NCBI GenBank assembly: GCA_009363875.1
Contig: CM018683.1
Location: forward strand, 40,198,804 to 40,262,803
Reading direction: 5' to 3'
DNA length: 64,000 nt
Source: Mikania micrantha
Lineage: Eukaryota > Streptophyta > Magnoliopsida > Asterales > Asteraceae
Within the stretch, counting starts at the first letter, position 1, and every line of letters starts with the position of its first letter. Shown in pieces: positions 46,775-58,831 of this stretch. Both the position numbers and the translations under genes were made by a program. The notes under the pieces are model-generated. The model searched no databases. It was not told the origin of the DNA and worked only from the letters and a program-made list of their open reading frames with translations.

Positions 46775-46985
46775 CCGAATGGGTGGCCCAGGGCCGCGAA
46801 TGGCTACAGCCGAAAGAGCCTTCATTCGACAGTAGGACTCTCATTCGAACCCACCTCATTCGCCAGGCAGCCAAGCCTCATTCGACACCCACACACCAGG
46901 ACTTATTAGACCAGGACCCAACTCCATTCGGGCCTTAGCCATTCGCCAGCCTTTTCCTTCGCCAGTCTCCTCATTCGGAGCCATC
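46775..46985 (+). repeat. CATTCG/CGAATG cluster in Gypsy-C LTR
   Basis: About a dozen CATTCG, CGAATG or related hexamers occur in 210 bp. This cluster occupies the place held by the CGAACC array in F and DE LTRs. The 3' LTR copy is at 55837-56047. Confidence 0.7.
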
Positions 46986-47159
46986 ACCACATTAGCCGCT
47001 TCCCTTCTTTCGGCAAATTCCATTGTGGGTTCATGACTTTAGGTGGCCAACATCTACTGATCAATACACGAGCTCCTTGTTACCAGATAGATTAAACCTT
47101 AGAGAGCCAAGAACCCTAAGGCAGCTTACCATCTAGTCCAAGGACATTCAACAGGCCAT

Positions 47160-48060
47160 CAGCTTCTTTGAGGCCCAACAGGCCCAACAATAGTCCCAAA
47201 CGTATTCTGGTTGGCCCAGGATGGGCCCAACCTCATACTATCAAGGCCCAATGATGTCTCGGCCCAACTCTACTGTTCCAGCCCAGAACCTATAGTAGGC
47301 CCAGTAAATAACCTCAAAAACCTTGTTTGGCCCATGTTTATTAAGTAACTAAGGACAAAATAGGCCCACGATCGATTTCAGCCCAAATGAACCAGGCCCA
47401 GGTTGGCCCATGCTCTATTTTACTACAGGCCTTGATTGGATTCAAGGGGCCCAGTAAAATCGTCCCCTGGCTCACAGATTTTGGCCCAAGGCCACCATTT
47501 AAGGCCAACAGCCCAAACTTTAGGCCCATCATTGTTTCAGCCCCATTTAGCAAGGCCCAACTTGGCTTATGAGTTATATTAGTGAAGGCCTGAGACAAAT
47601 CTCAATGGGCCCAACAAAATCAGCCCGAGGCCCACAGAAAACCAATGCAAGGCCTATTTTGAGGCCCATGTCCTCATTTTGGAGCCACTTTGCTAATACC
47701 TTGGCCTACAGCCCATTCTTGTCCCAATTTCAATTCCTACAGCCTTATATGACTCTAGGCCCAACAAATATCACCAAGGCCCACCTTGGGCCCAATAAAA
47801 TCCTTAGAGGCCCAATTAAGGCCCACAAAGCTACTTGAACTCTAGCCTTTGTAACTTTTGGCAAGACCTTTGTATTTCATTAGTCCAAATCAATGTCCCA
47901 CACTTTCAAATAAGTCTCACCATCCTCAAATGTTCAAGAACTATTCCAAGGCCCATGTATTTGGGCCCAAGGCCCAACTTGTTACACAAATGGCCCAACA
48001 AGTAACTTGGTCACAATGTTCGGTCCATATGCCATGATTAGGCCCACATGAGTTCACTAC
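47160..48060 (+). repeat. GGCCCA array in Gypsy-C LTR
   Basis: About 28 GGCCCA motifs in 900 bp, nearly all in the same orientation and spaced irregularly. The 3' LTR copy is at about 56220-57120. The motif equals the core of TCP-bound site II elements in plant promoters (established); activity here is inference. Confidence 0.85.
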
Positions 48061-48463
48061 ATTTCATAAGATCAAAATAAGATATGTCAAAAGAATGTTT
48101 GCTTAATTTATTCATAATTATGCGATAAATGTTCAAAACGTACAAAATCAACAAAGACGAGTTGGAAACTAAGCACTAAGTCTTTCATCAAAGCAAATGG
48201 CATATAACTAATGACAAGATGCTAACTTACAAGGTCATTAACTTGAATCAAACATATGGGACCGAACAAGGATCATGACCAAGTCTTACGCGTGTTAGCC
48301 AACTTTAGGGCTAACACATATATCTACACACAAATCCCTACAAAACTTATACTTACGAGTCTTAACAACGTGAAATCAATACAGGAACGTGAAAACAAAC
48401 CAAATTACAATACAGAGCGCGTGCAGTCTTTCGTTTAAGCTAAGTCAACTCAACAGCAACAAG

Positions 48464-49417
48464 GTGAGTTCATTGCCCCTTTTCTAACATTTTTGTTTTA
48501 AAACGCGGGGCTGAGAAGCATGCGTAAACTGTTTTATGTAAATTGTTTACTTGAATGTTTTTATATGTTACATGTATAACTGTTATCTTAGACTCCTGTT
48601 TAGGTAGCTGTTATGTATCAAAGAACTATTTTCAAAGAACTAAAGACCTCAAACAAAGAACTATTTCAAGGGTGAGTTGTCAAAGAACTAACGATCTATT
48701 TTCAAAGAACTATTTCAAGGGTGTGTTGTCAAAGAACTAACGATCTATATCAAAGAACTAAGTACAAAGAACTATTTTGAGGAACATCTGGGAAATGCTC
48801 AAAGATAACATGTGCCAAAGAACTAAAGAACTAAAGAACTATGGACGGTCTAAAGAACTATGAAAGCCTATATATCAAAAGATGTCCTAGCTAGACTGAT
48901 TGATTATAGGTCACATGTTTGATGAGGTTTACAGATCTCCTTTACTACTAAGTACCTTGATTGACAGACTAGTCTACTCGAGTTGACCAAAGGCCCCAAT
49001 CATTAGGACTTAGATTTTATTAAATGTTTATTTATTATTTACTTAAACATTTATATCTGTTCATACAATTACTGTGGTTGATCATCTTGTGTGATGAACT
49101 TGTGAAATCAACATAGATTTCAATTGATTGTAAACACAGGGACAATAACAGAAGAACTTATGGAATGGTGTTAAGGGTAAAAATGCTTAATTATCATTAA
49201 CAACAGTGTCATATGCACATTAGTATGTGGTGGGATAGCGTCTGGGCTTGACCCTTTCGTGATTCCCTATATATAAGCATACCGATGTGGATATTACATG
49301 TGGAGTTAATGAGGTTAGGGTCTTTACCAAGAGAGGTTTTCAAATCATTTTCAAATCATAAAACTATATGAACTCACCAACCATGTGTTGACTTGATCTT
49401 TTTGCATGACTTCTCAG
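48464..49417 (+). other. Putative leader intron in Gypsy-C 5' LTR
   Basis: Donor-like AAG|GTGAGTTC and acceptor-like GCATGACTTCTCAG|GTG define a 954-bp unit. GGTGAGTTCA (48463-48472) and TGAACTCACC (49369-49378) are exact reverse complements. The 3' LTR repeats this at 57526-58479. If spliced, the gag leader of the transcript would lose most of the region between the GGCCCA array and the primer site. Confidence 0.45.
48617..48845 (+). repeat. CAAAGAACTA short tandem-like repeats in Gypsy-C LTR
   Basis: About a dozen copies of CAAAGAACTA, some within a larger duplicated unit of about 65 bp that includes TTTCAAGGGTG. The 3' LTR copy is at 57679-57907. Confidence 0.8.
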
Positions 49418-49772
49418 GTGACGAACAGGTCAATTAGGAAGTCATTACTTCCGGGCTAGGACTTCTCCTAGAAGACTTAGTATTTTGGACCTGCATATTT
49501 TTGAAGACATCATTACACATACCATTTTGTATATCTTGTGTAAATACAAGATAGAAACTTATGATGTTGATAGTAGATTTACATTGTTAAATTATAAACA
49601 TACTGATGTAATTTAACTTTGTAATTCTATCGTATTTAGCATTTCTCATTTATGTATCATGTGCAATATAACAATCTGATCAATCCGATTATCATTCACG
49701 ATATCGCGCCCCGGGAACCTTCCGCCCGACGGGACAACCGATCCTATCCCGCCGGCTCGGGGTGTGACAGAT

Positions 49773-49790
49773 TGGTATCAGAGCCATGGT
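49773..49790 (+). other. Gypsy-C primer-binding site (initiator tRNA-Met)
   Basis: TGGTATCAGAGCCATGGT starts four bases after the 5' LTR; all 18 bases fit the complement of plant initiator tRNA-Met. Confidence 0.92.
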
Positions 49791-49943
49791 TATAGAGAAA
49801 TATAGGTCACTGATATAAACGGTTTGGCCTAGACTATAACCTAGGGACCCTGCATGTAGAGAACTTAGGATTTAAGATCTATTGCATTGTGTCTTCTACA
49901 TTCGATCATTGCACTAACCAATATTCATTTGGTTATGATCAGA

Positions 49944-52900
49944 ATGCCGCCACGAAGACAACCTCCCCTGTTGCAATCATCACAAGACCAAGCTCCACAT
50001 TCCTCAACGCCATCACCAAATGACTCACCACCGCCACCTCCTCCACCGCCTCCACCGCCTCCACCTCCTCCTCCACTGATCACAGGGGCATCAGGTTCAG
50101 GAACGACTCCCATACTGGATCCTACCACCATCGCGTTGGTGACGTTACTGAGTGGCCAGATGACAAACCAGATGAAAGAAGCTATACCGGAGATGTTCCT
50201 TCGTCTTCGTAATGAGATCCTTAACACTGGCAATACATCGGGAGAAGCCAGTGGAAATACTGGAGATTCATCTCATTACTCCTACAAGTCTTTTGTGGGA
50301 TGTAAACCACCCAGCTTTAGTGGGTCTGAAGGCGCCGTTGGATTAATCCAATGGATTGAAAAGATTGAGGCTACTCTGGACCTCTGCAGCTGTCCAGAGC
50401 ACCATAAAGTCCGCTACTCTGCTGGAACATTCAACAAGCGGGCTCTAACCTGGTGGAATGGTCAGATCAACGCTCGAGGAAGAGAAGAAGCTATGTCAAT
50501 GCCATGGGAGGACTTCAAGGCGTTACTGAGAACAGAATTCTGCCCCAAGAATGAACTGCAGAAGTTGGAAATGGAGTTATCCAACCATGTGATGAAAGGG
50601 GCTGATCACATGGGGTACACTACTCGTTATCACGAGTTGGTCGCTTTGGTGCCAGACATGGTACCGACTCTAGAAAAGAAGATCGACAGGTATGTAGGTG
50701 GACTTCCCGCCTGTATTCAGGGTATGGTTGTTTCAGCCAACCCTACCACTGTCGAGTCAGCAGTGAGAATGTCTGGGAAACTCACTGATCTGATGGTTGC
50801 CTCTGGAGTGTTAAAGAAAGAGGCTGATGCTGGCAAGAACAAGGAAGAGTCATCAAAGAGACCTCATCATCAACCCAAGAAGAAACAAAAGGTCATCAAG
50901 AACTACACGATGGCCACCCCTCTTCAACAAGTAACAGCTGCACCAACAAACCCCAACAAGAGGCCCTACAATGGTGCATATCCTTTGTGTGCCAAATGTC
51001 AGTACCACCATGCTGCTGACACACCCTGCAAACACTGCACGGGATGTGGAAGAAAGGGCCATTGGGTCCAAACCTGTCGGATGACACCAAAACAAGCAGC
51101 CAACAATGCTGCTTTAGCTCTCCCTCCACCTGCTAACCAGAACAATGGTGGATGCTTCAACTGTGGCGAACAAGGCCACTTTGCAAAGAACTGCCCTAAG
51201 AAGACTCAGCAGGCAGTTCAAGCTCCTCGTGGAAGAGCTTTTGTTATTGGAGCACCAGCAGCATGCCAGGACCCAAATGTGGTCACTGGTACGTTTCTCT
51301 TACATGACTTTTATGCATCTGTTCTATTTGACACTGGGGCGGATCAGAGTTTTATCTCTGCCGAATTTGCATGCCAATTAGATTCCATAGAAGAACAGTT
51401 AGATTCCCCTTACATTATAGAAGTAGCTAACGGAAAACAGATCACAGTTAGTACAGTTCACAGAAATTGCCCATTGACACTTGATGGTCATACATTTTCT
51501 ATCGATTTGATACCGATGGAGTTGGGTAGTTTTGACATCATTGTTGGAATGGATTGGCTTTCCTCTAACCGAGTGGAAGTTGTCTGTTCTGAAAAGCTGC
51601 TTCGAATTCCATTGCCCGATGATCGTGTATTGGAAGTCAGAGGGGATCAAGCAAAACAAAGTGTCAAAATCATTTCTTGCATAAAGGCGCGTAAGTGTTT
51701 ACAGAAGCAGTGTGTAGCTTTCCTTGCTCACGTAGTGGAAAAGGAGAAAGACAAGAAGAAGATACAAGACGTACCGGTAGTAAGAGAATATCCAGAAGTA
51801 TTTCCTGAAGACTTACCAGGTTTGCCTCCTGTGCGACCGGTAGAGTTCCGAATTGACTTAGTTCCTGGAGCAACTCCTGTTGCTAAATCTCCTTATCGAT
51901 TAGCACCTTCGGAGATGCAGGAATTATCAAACCAGTTGCAGGAGTTATTGGACAAAGGATTCATTAGACCGAGCTACTCGCCTTGGGGAGCTCCGGTCCT
52001 GTTTGTGAAGAAGAAAGACGGATCGTTCAGAATGTGCATAGATTACAGAGAGCTGAACAAACTAACCATCAAGAATCGGTATCCGTTGCCGAGGATTGAT
52101 GATTTGTTTGACCAACTGCAAGGAGCTCAGTACTTCTCTAAGATGGACTTACGGTCTGGTTATCATCAGCTTAGAGTGCAAGATGAAGACATACCGAAGA
52201 CGGCATTCCGAACCAGATACGGGCATTACGAATTCATGGTGATGCCTTTCGGATTAACAAACGCACCAGCGGTTTTCATGGATCTCATGAACCGAGTGTG
52301 CAAGCCGTACTTAGATCAGTTTGTTATTGTTTTCATCGATGACATACTGATTTATTCCAAGAGCAAAGCAGAACACGAGCAACATCTCAGGAAGATCTTG
52401 GAACTGTTGACAGAACAGAAGCTCTATGCCAAGTTCTCTAAGTGTGAATTTTGGCTAAGAGAAGTTCAATTTTTGGGACATGTAGTCAACAGTGAAGGGA
52501 TACATGTAGATCCCGCCAAGATTGAAGCAATAAAGAACTGGGACACTCCGAAGACACCGACGGAGATACGGTCTTTTCTGGGATTGGCAGGTTATTATAG
52601 GAGGTTCATCTCGAACTTTTCTAAGATAGCCTTGCCTCTCACTAAGTTAACTCAGAAGAGTGAACCGTTTGTCTGGGAACAGAAACAAGAGGATGCCTTT
52701 CAGACATTGAAGCAAAAATTATGTAATGCTCCAATTCTATCACTCCCGGAAGGATGTGATGACTTTGTCGTTTATTGTGATGCATCCCATCAGGGACTTG
52801 GTTGCATGCTGATGCAACGGGACAAAGTTATCGCTTATGCATCAAGACAGTTAAAAGTTCATGAGAAAAATTACACTACTCATGATCTTGAATTGGGAGC

Positions 52901-54620
52901 CGTAGTCTTCGCACTGAAGATTTGGAGGCATTACTTATATGGCACCAAGTGTACCATATTTACTGATCACAAGAGTCTGCAGCATATTTTTGATCAGAAG
53001 GAGCTCAACATGCGACAACGCCGTTGGGTTGAACTTCTGAATGATTACGATTGTGTGATCAAGTACCATCCGGGCAAGGCAAACGTTGTTGCTGATGCCT
53101 TGAGTCGGAAGGAACGGGTCAAACCCTTGCGCGTCAGAGCCATGGGAATGACTGTGCAGACAAGCTTACACGACACCATCATGCAGGCACAACAAGAGGT
53201 GATTGAACGAGAAAACTTGAAGAAAGAACTTGATTGCGGTGTGGAGAAACATTTGGAAACAAAACCTGATGGACTTGTTTACTTCAAGGATCGTATCTGG
53301 ATTCCTGCGGTAGATGAGTTAAGGAAGCTTATTTTCGATGAAGCACACAAGACCAAGTACTCTGTACATCCTGGTGCTGATAAAATGTACCAAGACTTGC
53401 GTGCATTTTATTGGTGGCCGGGTATGAAGAAGGACATAGCTGAGTATGTTGGTCGATGCCTTACGTGTGCAAAAGTAAAGGCAGAACATCAGAAACCCTC
53501 AGGTTTACTAGAACAACCCGAAATTCCACTCTGGAAGTGGGAACAAATAGCTATGGACTTCATTACCAAGCTACCCCGCACTTCCAGTGGTCACGATACA
53601 ATTTGGGTGATCATCGACCGTTTAACAAAATCTGCTCACTTCTTGCCGATGCGTGAAACCTTCACGATGGATAAACTGGCAAGATTATACATCAACGAGA
53701 TAGTGGTACGCCATGGTGTGCCATTGTCAATTATTTCTGATAGAGACAGCAGATTTACTTCAAGGTTCTGGCAATCACTGCAGAAATCTCTAGGGACACA
53801 GTTAAATTTGAGTACAGCTTACCATCCCCAAACGGACGGTCAAAGCGAACGTACAATTCAAACCCTAGAGGACATGTTAAGAACTTGTGTTCTAGATTTC
53901 GGTGGTAATTGGGATTCTCATTTGCCACTAATCGAGTTCTCCTACAACAACAGTTATCACAGCAGCATCGGTTGTGCCCCATTCGAGGCTCTTTATGGTC
54001 GAAAATGTCGGTCACCGATCTGTTGGTCAGAAGTAGGAGATAATCGTATCACTGGGCCAGAACTTATACAAGAGACCACAGACAAGATAGCACAAATACA
54101 ACAAAGACTACAAGCAACGCGAAGTAGACAAAAGAGCTATGCTGATAAACGGCGTAAGCCGTTGGAATTCCAAGTGGGTGATCGTGTCATGTTAAAGGTT
54201 TCCCCTTGGAAAGGTGTAGTTCGATTCGCGAAGAAAGGCAAGCTAACACCACGATACGTGGGACCGTTCGAGATCATCGAACGTATTGGTCCTGTGGCTT
54301 ACAGATTGAGTTTACCAGATGAACTCAGTGGTGTGCATGACGTGTTTCACGTTTCGAACTTAAAGAAATGCTTTGATGACGAATCTCTCGTCATTCCACT
54401 TGAAGAGATTCAAGTTGATGAACATTTGCACTTTATCGAAGAACCTTTAGAGATTATGGATCGCAAGGTTAAACAACTGAGGCGAAGCCGTATCCCCATT
54501 GTAAAGGTTCGCTGGAACTCAAGACGCGGACCCGAGTTTACTTGGGAACGTGAAGATCACATGAAGTTAAAGTATCCCCAACTATTTGAAGAAGAAACTG
54601 TACCCGATAACAACTCTTAA
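49944..54620 (+). CDS. Gypsy-C Gag-Pol polyprotein, intact
   Basis: This is the complete polyprotein of a Tekay-like chromovirus. The open frame starts at 49887, but I take the ATG at 49944 because MPPRR also opens gag in F and DE. Numbering from 49887: proline run 48-64; gag domain about 130-310; CCHC zinc knuckles at C384-C397 and C423-C436; aspartic protease with D482-TGA; RT about 650-850 with catalytic D818-D819 (FIDD); RNase H about 955-1080 with D965; integrase zinc region near 1155-1195; integrase core D1224, D1285, E1321 with exact D-35-E spacing; and a chromodomain-like end ([29 protein letters not shown]). No frameshift separates gag and pol, as is usual for this lineage. It should make virus-like particles, cDNA and integrate it. 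The stop TAA overlaps the pre-PPT palindrome. Confidence 0.95.
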   Translation: MPPRRQPPLLQSSQDQAPHSSTPSPNDSPPPPPPPPPPPPPPPPLITGASGSGTTPILDPTTIALVTLLSGQMTNQMKEAIPEMFLRLRNEILNTGNTSGEASGNTGDSSHYSYKSFVGCKPPSFSGSEGAVGLIQWIEKIEATLDLCSCPEHHKVRYSAGTFNKRALTWWNGQINARGREEAMSMPWEDFKALLRTEFCPKNELQKLEMELSNHVMKGADHMGYTTRYHELVALVPDMVPTLEKKIDRYVGGLPACIQGMVVSANPTTVESAVRMSGKLTDLMVASGVLKKEADAGKNKEESSKRPHHQPKKKQKVIKNYTMATPLQQVTAAPTNPNKRPYNGAYPLCAKCQYHHAADTPCKHCTGCGRKGHWVQTCRMTPKQAANNAALALPPPANQNNGGCFNCGEQGHFAKNCPKKTQQAVQAPRGRAFVIGAPAACQDPNVVTGTFLLHDFYASVLFDTGADQSFISAEFACQLDSIEEQLDSPYIIEVANGKQITVSTVHRNCPLTLDGHTFSIDLIPMELGSFDIIVGMDWLSSNRVEVVCSEKLLRIPLPDDRVLEVRGDQAKQSVKIISCIKARKCLQKQCVAFLAHVVEKEKDKKKIQDVPVVREYPEVFPEDLPGLPPVRPVEFRIDLVPGATPVAKSPYRLAPSEMQELSNQLQELLDKGFIRPSYSPWGAPVLFVKKKDGSFRMCIDYRELNKLTIKNRYPLPRIDDLFDQLQGAQYFSKMDLRSGYHQLRVQDEDIPKTAFRTRYGHYEFMVMPFGLTNAPAVFMDLMNRVCKPYLDQFVIVFIDDILIYSKSKAEHEQHLRKILELLTEQKLYAKFSKCEFWLREVQFLGHVVNSEGIHVDPAKIEAIKNWDTPKTPTEIRSFLGLAGYYRRFISNFSKIALPLTKLTQKSEPFVWEQKQEDAFQTLKQKLCNAPILSLPEGCDDFVVYCDASHQGLGCMLMQRDKVIAYASRQLKVHEKNYTTHDLELGAVVFALKIWRHYLYGTKCTIFTDHKSLQHIFDQKELNMRQRRWVELLNDYDCVIKYHPGKANVVADALSRKERVKPLRVRAMGMTVQTSLHDTIMQAQQEVIERENLKKELDCGVEKHLETKPDGLVYFKDRIWIPAVDELRKLIFDEAHKTKYSVHPGADKMYQDLRAFYWWPGMKKDIAEYVGRCLTCAKVKAEHQKPSGLLEQPEIPLWKWEQIAMDFITKLPRTSSGHDTIWVIIDRLTKSAHFLPMRETFTMDKLARLYINEIVVRHGVPLSIISDRDSRFTSRFWQSLQKSLGTQLNLSTAYHPQTDGQSERTIQTLEDMLRTCVLDFGGNWDSHLPLIEFSYNNSYHSSIGCAPFEALYGRKCRSPICWSEVGDNRITGPELIQETTDKIAQIQQRLQATRSRQKSYADKRRKPLEFQVGDRVMLKVSPWKGVVRFAKKGKLTPRYVGPFEIIERIGPVAYRLSLPDELSGVHDVFHVSNLKKCFDDESLVIPLEEIQVDEHLHFIEEPLEIMDRKVKQLRRSRIPIVKVRWNSRRGPEFTWEREDHMKLKYPQLFEEETVPDNNS

Positions 54621-54654
54621 ATTTCGGGACGAAATTTCTTTAACAAGGGGAGAC
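54619..54654 (+). other. Gypsy-C pre-PPT palindrome and polypurine tract
   Basis: AAATTTCGGGACGAAATTT (54619-54637) could fold into a 7-8-bp stem. AACAAGGGGAGAC follows and abuts the 3' LTR at 54655. Confidence 0.8.
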
Positions 54655-57600
54655 TGTAACAGCAAGTACCAGAACGTCCGGCAAGTCCGTACGGTACGTG
54701 TACTTTCTACAGTAACTATGTGTACTTATACGATTTTAAACAGTACTTGAATTAACAAGATCTTAAATACAAGAAATCGTTGTACGTATTTTCGTATAAA
54801 CTTAAATACATTAAGTACAACGTACATTTGGAAACATTTGTTACATTTATTAAGTGAAAACTTGATTACAGTTAACACAACAAGTCACGAGAAACAACGA
54901 TGCTCAAACAAAATTCAGAAACAAATCGGTTGCGATCTGATGTCCACAACTGACAGGAATCAGATGACCGACAAGTCAGTACAAGAACAATGTGAAAACA
55001 GGATGTTTAGTTGAGTCCGACAGTGAGGAAACACAATCTAAACACAATTACAGTGTTATTTCAGAATAACGAACTGACAGTGTGTCTGCGTGAGTGACGA
55101 TTCACACAAACATATCTGTGAGTTTAGAGTTCTGAAATAATGACTGAAAAGTAGAAAACAAAAGTCAGAAAGCAAAACCATCGTCGTATTCGTTCGGGTG
55201 ACGATTCGAACGAATTACGCGCGAAGGTGACGCGATCTGACGAAACGAAAACGAAAACACGACACGAACGAAAGTAATTTAATAAAATAAAATAAATAAC
55301 ATTTTACAATTTTGAAACTCATCAAAATAATTAATTTAAACTCTTTTTATTTAAAACCATTTAAATTACGCGTAATTTTCCGGAAACGTAAAGAAAACGC
55401 GAACCGAGCAACGAAAACGAACCCGAACACCCTCGGGGTATAAATACACATGAATGAGCTTAATTTCCTCATTTCCCACTTCATCTCTTCCACCAAAAAC
55501 CCCATTTCCGGTTTTGAAAACCCTAGCCTCCACCAATCTTCTTTTCTTCATAACTTTCTCATTTCTTAACGAAAATCAGTGATTCTTGCGCCCACGCGAA
55601 GCCCTCGACGAGCTCTACAAGAAAGTACAACAGATCGGAGCTGTTACTCACTAGAAATCGAGGTATTAGCATGAGAAAAGCCACGAAAACTAGGGTTTTC
55701 ACTCACCTAGTCGACCCTTGCTTAAAACCGGTTCTAAACCTTCCTTTTCGAACCATAGAACCACGAGAACCACCCTTAACCACCACCACCCTTGAACCCT
55801 CGAAATGGAGTTGATGGGTGGCTAAGCTAACCCCGGCCGAATGGGTGGCCCAGGGCCGCGAATGGCTACAGCCGAAAGAGCCTTCATTCGACAGTAGGAC
55901 TCTCATTCGAACCCACCTCATTCGCCAGGCAGCCAAGCCTCGGTCGACACCCACACACCAGGACTTATTCGACCAGGACCCAAATCCATTCGGGCCTTAG
56001 CCATTCGCCAGCCTTTTCCTTCGCCAGTCTCCTCATTCGGAGCCATCACCACATTAGCCGCTTCCCTTCTTTCGGCAAATTCCATTGTGGGTTCATGACT
56101 TTAGGTGGCCAACATCTACTGATCAATACACGAGCTCCATGTTACCAGATAGATTAAACCTTAGAGAGCCAAGAACCCTAAGGCAGCTTACCATCTAGTC
56201 CAATGACATTCAACAGGCCATCAGCTTCTTTGAGGCCCAACAGGCCCAACAATAGACCCAAACGTATTCTGGTTGGCCCAGGATGGGCCCAACCTCATAC
56301 TATCAAGGCCCAATGATGTCTCGGCCCAACTCTACTGTTCCAGCCCAGAACCTATAGTAGGCCCAGTAAATAACCTCAAAAACCTTGTTTGGCCCATGTT
56401 TATTAAGTAACTAAGGACAAAATAGGCCCACGATCGATTTCAGCCCAAATGAACCAGGCCCAGGTTGGCCCATGCTCTATTTTACTAGAGGCCTTGATTG
56501 GATTCAAGGGGCCCAGTAAAATCGTCCCCTGGCTCACAGATTTTGGCCCAAGGCCACCATTTAAGGCCAACAGCCCAAACTTTAGGCCCATCATTGTTTC
56601 AGCCCCATTTAGCAAGGCCCAACTTGGCTTATGAGTTATATTAGTGAAGGCCTGAGACAAATCTCAATGGGCCCAACAAAATCAGCCCGAGGCCCACAGA
56701 AAACCAATGCAAGGCCTATTTTGAGGCCCATGTCCTCATTTTGGAGCCACTTTGCTAATACCTTGGCCTACAGCCCATTCTTGGCCCAATTTCAATTCCT
56801 ACAGCCTTATATGACTCTAGGCCCAACAAATATCACCAAGGCCCACCTTGGGCCCAATAAAATCCTTAGAGGCCCAATTAAGGCCCACAAAGCTACTTGA
56901 ACTCTAGCCTTTGTAACTTTTGGCAAGACCTTTGTATTTCATTAGTCCAAGTCAATGTCCCACACTTTCAAATAAGTCTCACCATCCTCAAATGTTCAAG
57001 AACTATTCCAAGGCCCATGTATTTGGGCCCAAGGCCCAACTTGTTACACAAATGGCCCAACAAGTAACTTGGTCACAATGTTCGGTCCATATGCCATGAT
57101 TAGGCCCACATGAGTTCACTACATTTCATAAGATCAAAATAAGATATGTCAAAAGAATGTTTGCTTAATTTATTCATAATTATGCGATAAATGTTCAAAA
57201 CGTACAAAATCAACAAAGACGAGTTGGAAACTAAGCACTAAGTCTTTCATCAAAGCAAATGGCATATAACTAATGACAAGATGCTAACTTACAAGGTCAT
57301 TAACTTGAATCAAACATATGGGACCGAACAGGGATCATGACCAAGTCTTACGCGTGTTAGCCAACTTTAGGGCTAACACATATATCTACACACAAATCCC
57401 TACAAAACTTATACTTACGAGTCTTAACAACGTGAAATCAATACAGGAACGTGAAAACAAACCAAATTACAATACAGAGCGCGTGCAGTCTTTCGTTTAA
57501 GCTAAGTCAACTCAACAGCAACAAGGTGAGTTCATTGCCCCTTTTCTAACATTTTTGTTTTAAAACGCGGGGCTGAGAAGCATGCGTAAACTGTTTTATG

Positions 57601-58831
57601 TAAATTGTTTACTTGAATGTTTTTATATGTTACATGTATAACTGTTATCTTAGACTCCTGTTTAGGTAGCTGTTATGTATCAAAGAACTATTTTCAAAGA
57701 ACTAAAGACCTCAAACAAAGAACTATTTCAAGGGTGAGTTGTCAAAGAACTAACGATCTATTTTCAAAGAACTATTTCAAGGGTGTGTTGTCAAAGAACT
57801 AACGATCTATATCAAAGAACTAAGTACAAAGAACTATTTTGAGGAACATCTGGGAAATGCTCAAAGATAACATGTGCCAAAGAACTAAAGAACTAAAGAA
57901 CTATGGACGGTCTAAAGAACTATGAAAGCCTATATATCAAAAGATGTCCTAGCTAGACTGATTGATTATAGGTCACATGTTTGATGAGGTTTACAGATCT
58001 CCTTTACTACTAAGTACCTTGATTGACAGACTAGTCTACTCGAGTTGACCAAAGGCCCCAATCATTAGGACTTAGATTTTATTAAATGTTTATTTATTAT
58101 TTACCTAAACATTTATATCTGTTCATACAATTACTGTGGTTGATCATCTTGTGTGATGAACTTGTGAAATCAACATAGATTTCAATTGATTGTAAACACA
58201 GGGACAATAACAGAAGAACTTATGGAATTGTGTTAAGGGTAAAAATGCTTAATTATCATTAACAACAGTGTCATATGCACATTAGTATGTGGTGGGATAG
58301 CGTCTGGGCTTGACCCTTTCGTGATTCCCTATATATAAGCATACCGATGTGGATATTACATGTGGAGTTAATGAGGTTAGGGTCTTTACCAAGAGAGGTT
58401 TTCAAATCATTTTCAAATCATAAAACTATATGAACTCACCAACCATGTGTTGACTTGATCTTTTTGCATGACTTCTCAGGTGACGAACAGGTCAATTAGG
58501 AAGTCATTACTTCCGGGCTAGGACTTCTCCTAGAAGACTTAGTATTTTGGACCTGCATATTTTTGAAGACATCATTACACATACCATTTTGTATATCTTG
58601 TGTAAATACAAGATAGAAACTTATGATGTTGATAGTAGATTTACATTGTTAAATTATAAACATACTGATGTAATTTAACTTTGTAATTCTATCGTATTTA
58701 GCATTTCTCATTTATGTATCATGTGCAATATAACAATCTGATCAATCCGATTATCATTCACGATATCGCGCCCTGGGAACCTTCCGCCCGACGGGACAAC
58801 CGATCCTATCCCGCCGGCTCGGGGTGTGACA
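54655..58831 (+). repeat. Gypsy-C 3' LTR (4177 bp)
   Basis: Copy of 45592-49769 with one fewer A near 55737 and about 15 substitutions by eye. Most of those between the regions matching 46879 and 47725 are transversions. TATA box 55439-55446; intron-like unit 57526-58479. Confidence 0.93.

Larger units (their letters stand above)
45592..49769 (+). repeat. Gypsy-C 5' LTR (4178 bp)
   Basis: It starts TGTAACAGCAAG and ends CGGGGTGTGACA. In order: upstream region shared in part with DE and F, TATA box (46376-46383), CATTCG/CGAATG cluster (46775-46985), GGCCCA array (47160-48060), intron-like unit (48464-49417) with CAAAGAACTA repeats (48617-48845), and a second TATA-like CCTATATATAAGC near 49267. 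Frames of 60-90 codons in the GGCCCA array are chance readings of the repeat. Confidence 0.93.
45592..58831 (+). mobile_element. Gypsy-C: intact Tekay-like chromovirus retrotransposon (13.24 kb)
   Basis: Two 4.18-kb LTRs flank an internal region with an initiator tRNA-Met primer site, one unbroken gag-pol frame and a PPT. The TCAGT duplications are perfect and the LTRs differ by roughly 15-18 changes by eye. All catalytic motifs are present, so this element looks autonomous and young. It is inserted in the 5' LTR of DE. Confidence 0.93.

Noticed and set aside
47341..47838. Frames of 60-90 codons on both strands in the C LTRs
   Set aside because: They read through the GGCCCA array, which opens frames on either strand; identical copies occur in the second LTR.
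48617..48845. CAAAGAACTA repeats as a CRISPR-like array
   Set aside because: Spacing is irregular, spacers are very short and similar to each other, and the context is a plant LTR.
49887..49943. Upstream ATG at 49887 as the start of C gag-pol
   Set aside because: The 19 extra residues are not conserved in kind in F, and MPPRR is the common start in three elements; the upstream methionine is probably incidental.
50028..50085. Proline codon run in C gag as an unstable microsatellite of independent origin
   Set aside because: F and DE gag have proline runs at the same place, so it is a normal part of this gag.
49925..50233. Antisense frame with a poly-Gly run opposite C gag
   Set aside because: It is the complement of the proline-coding run in gag.
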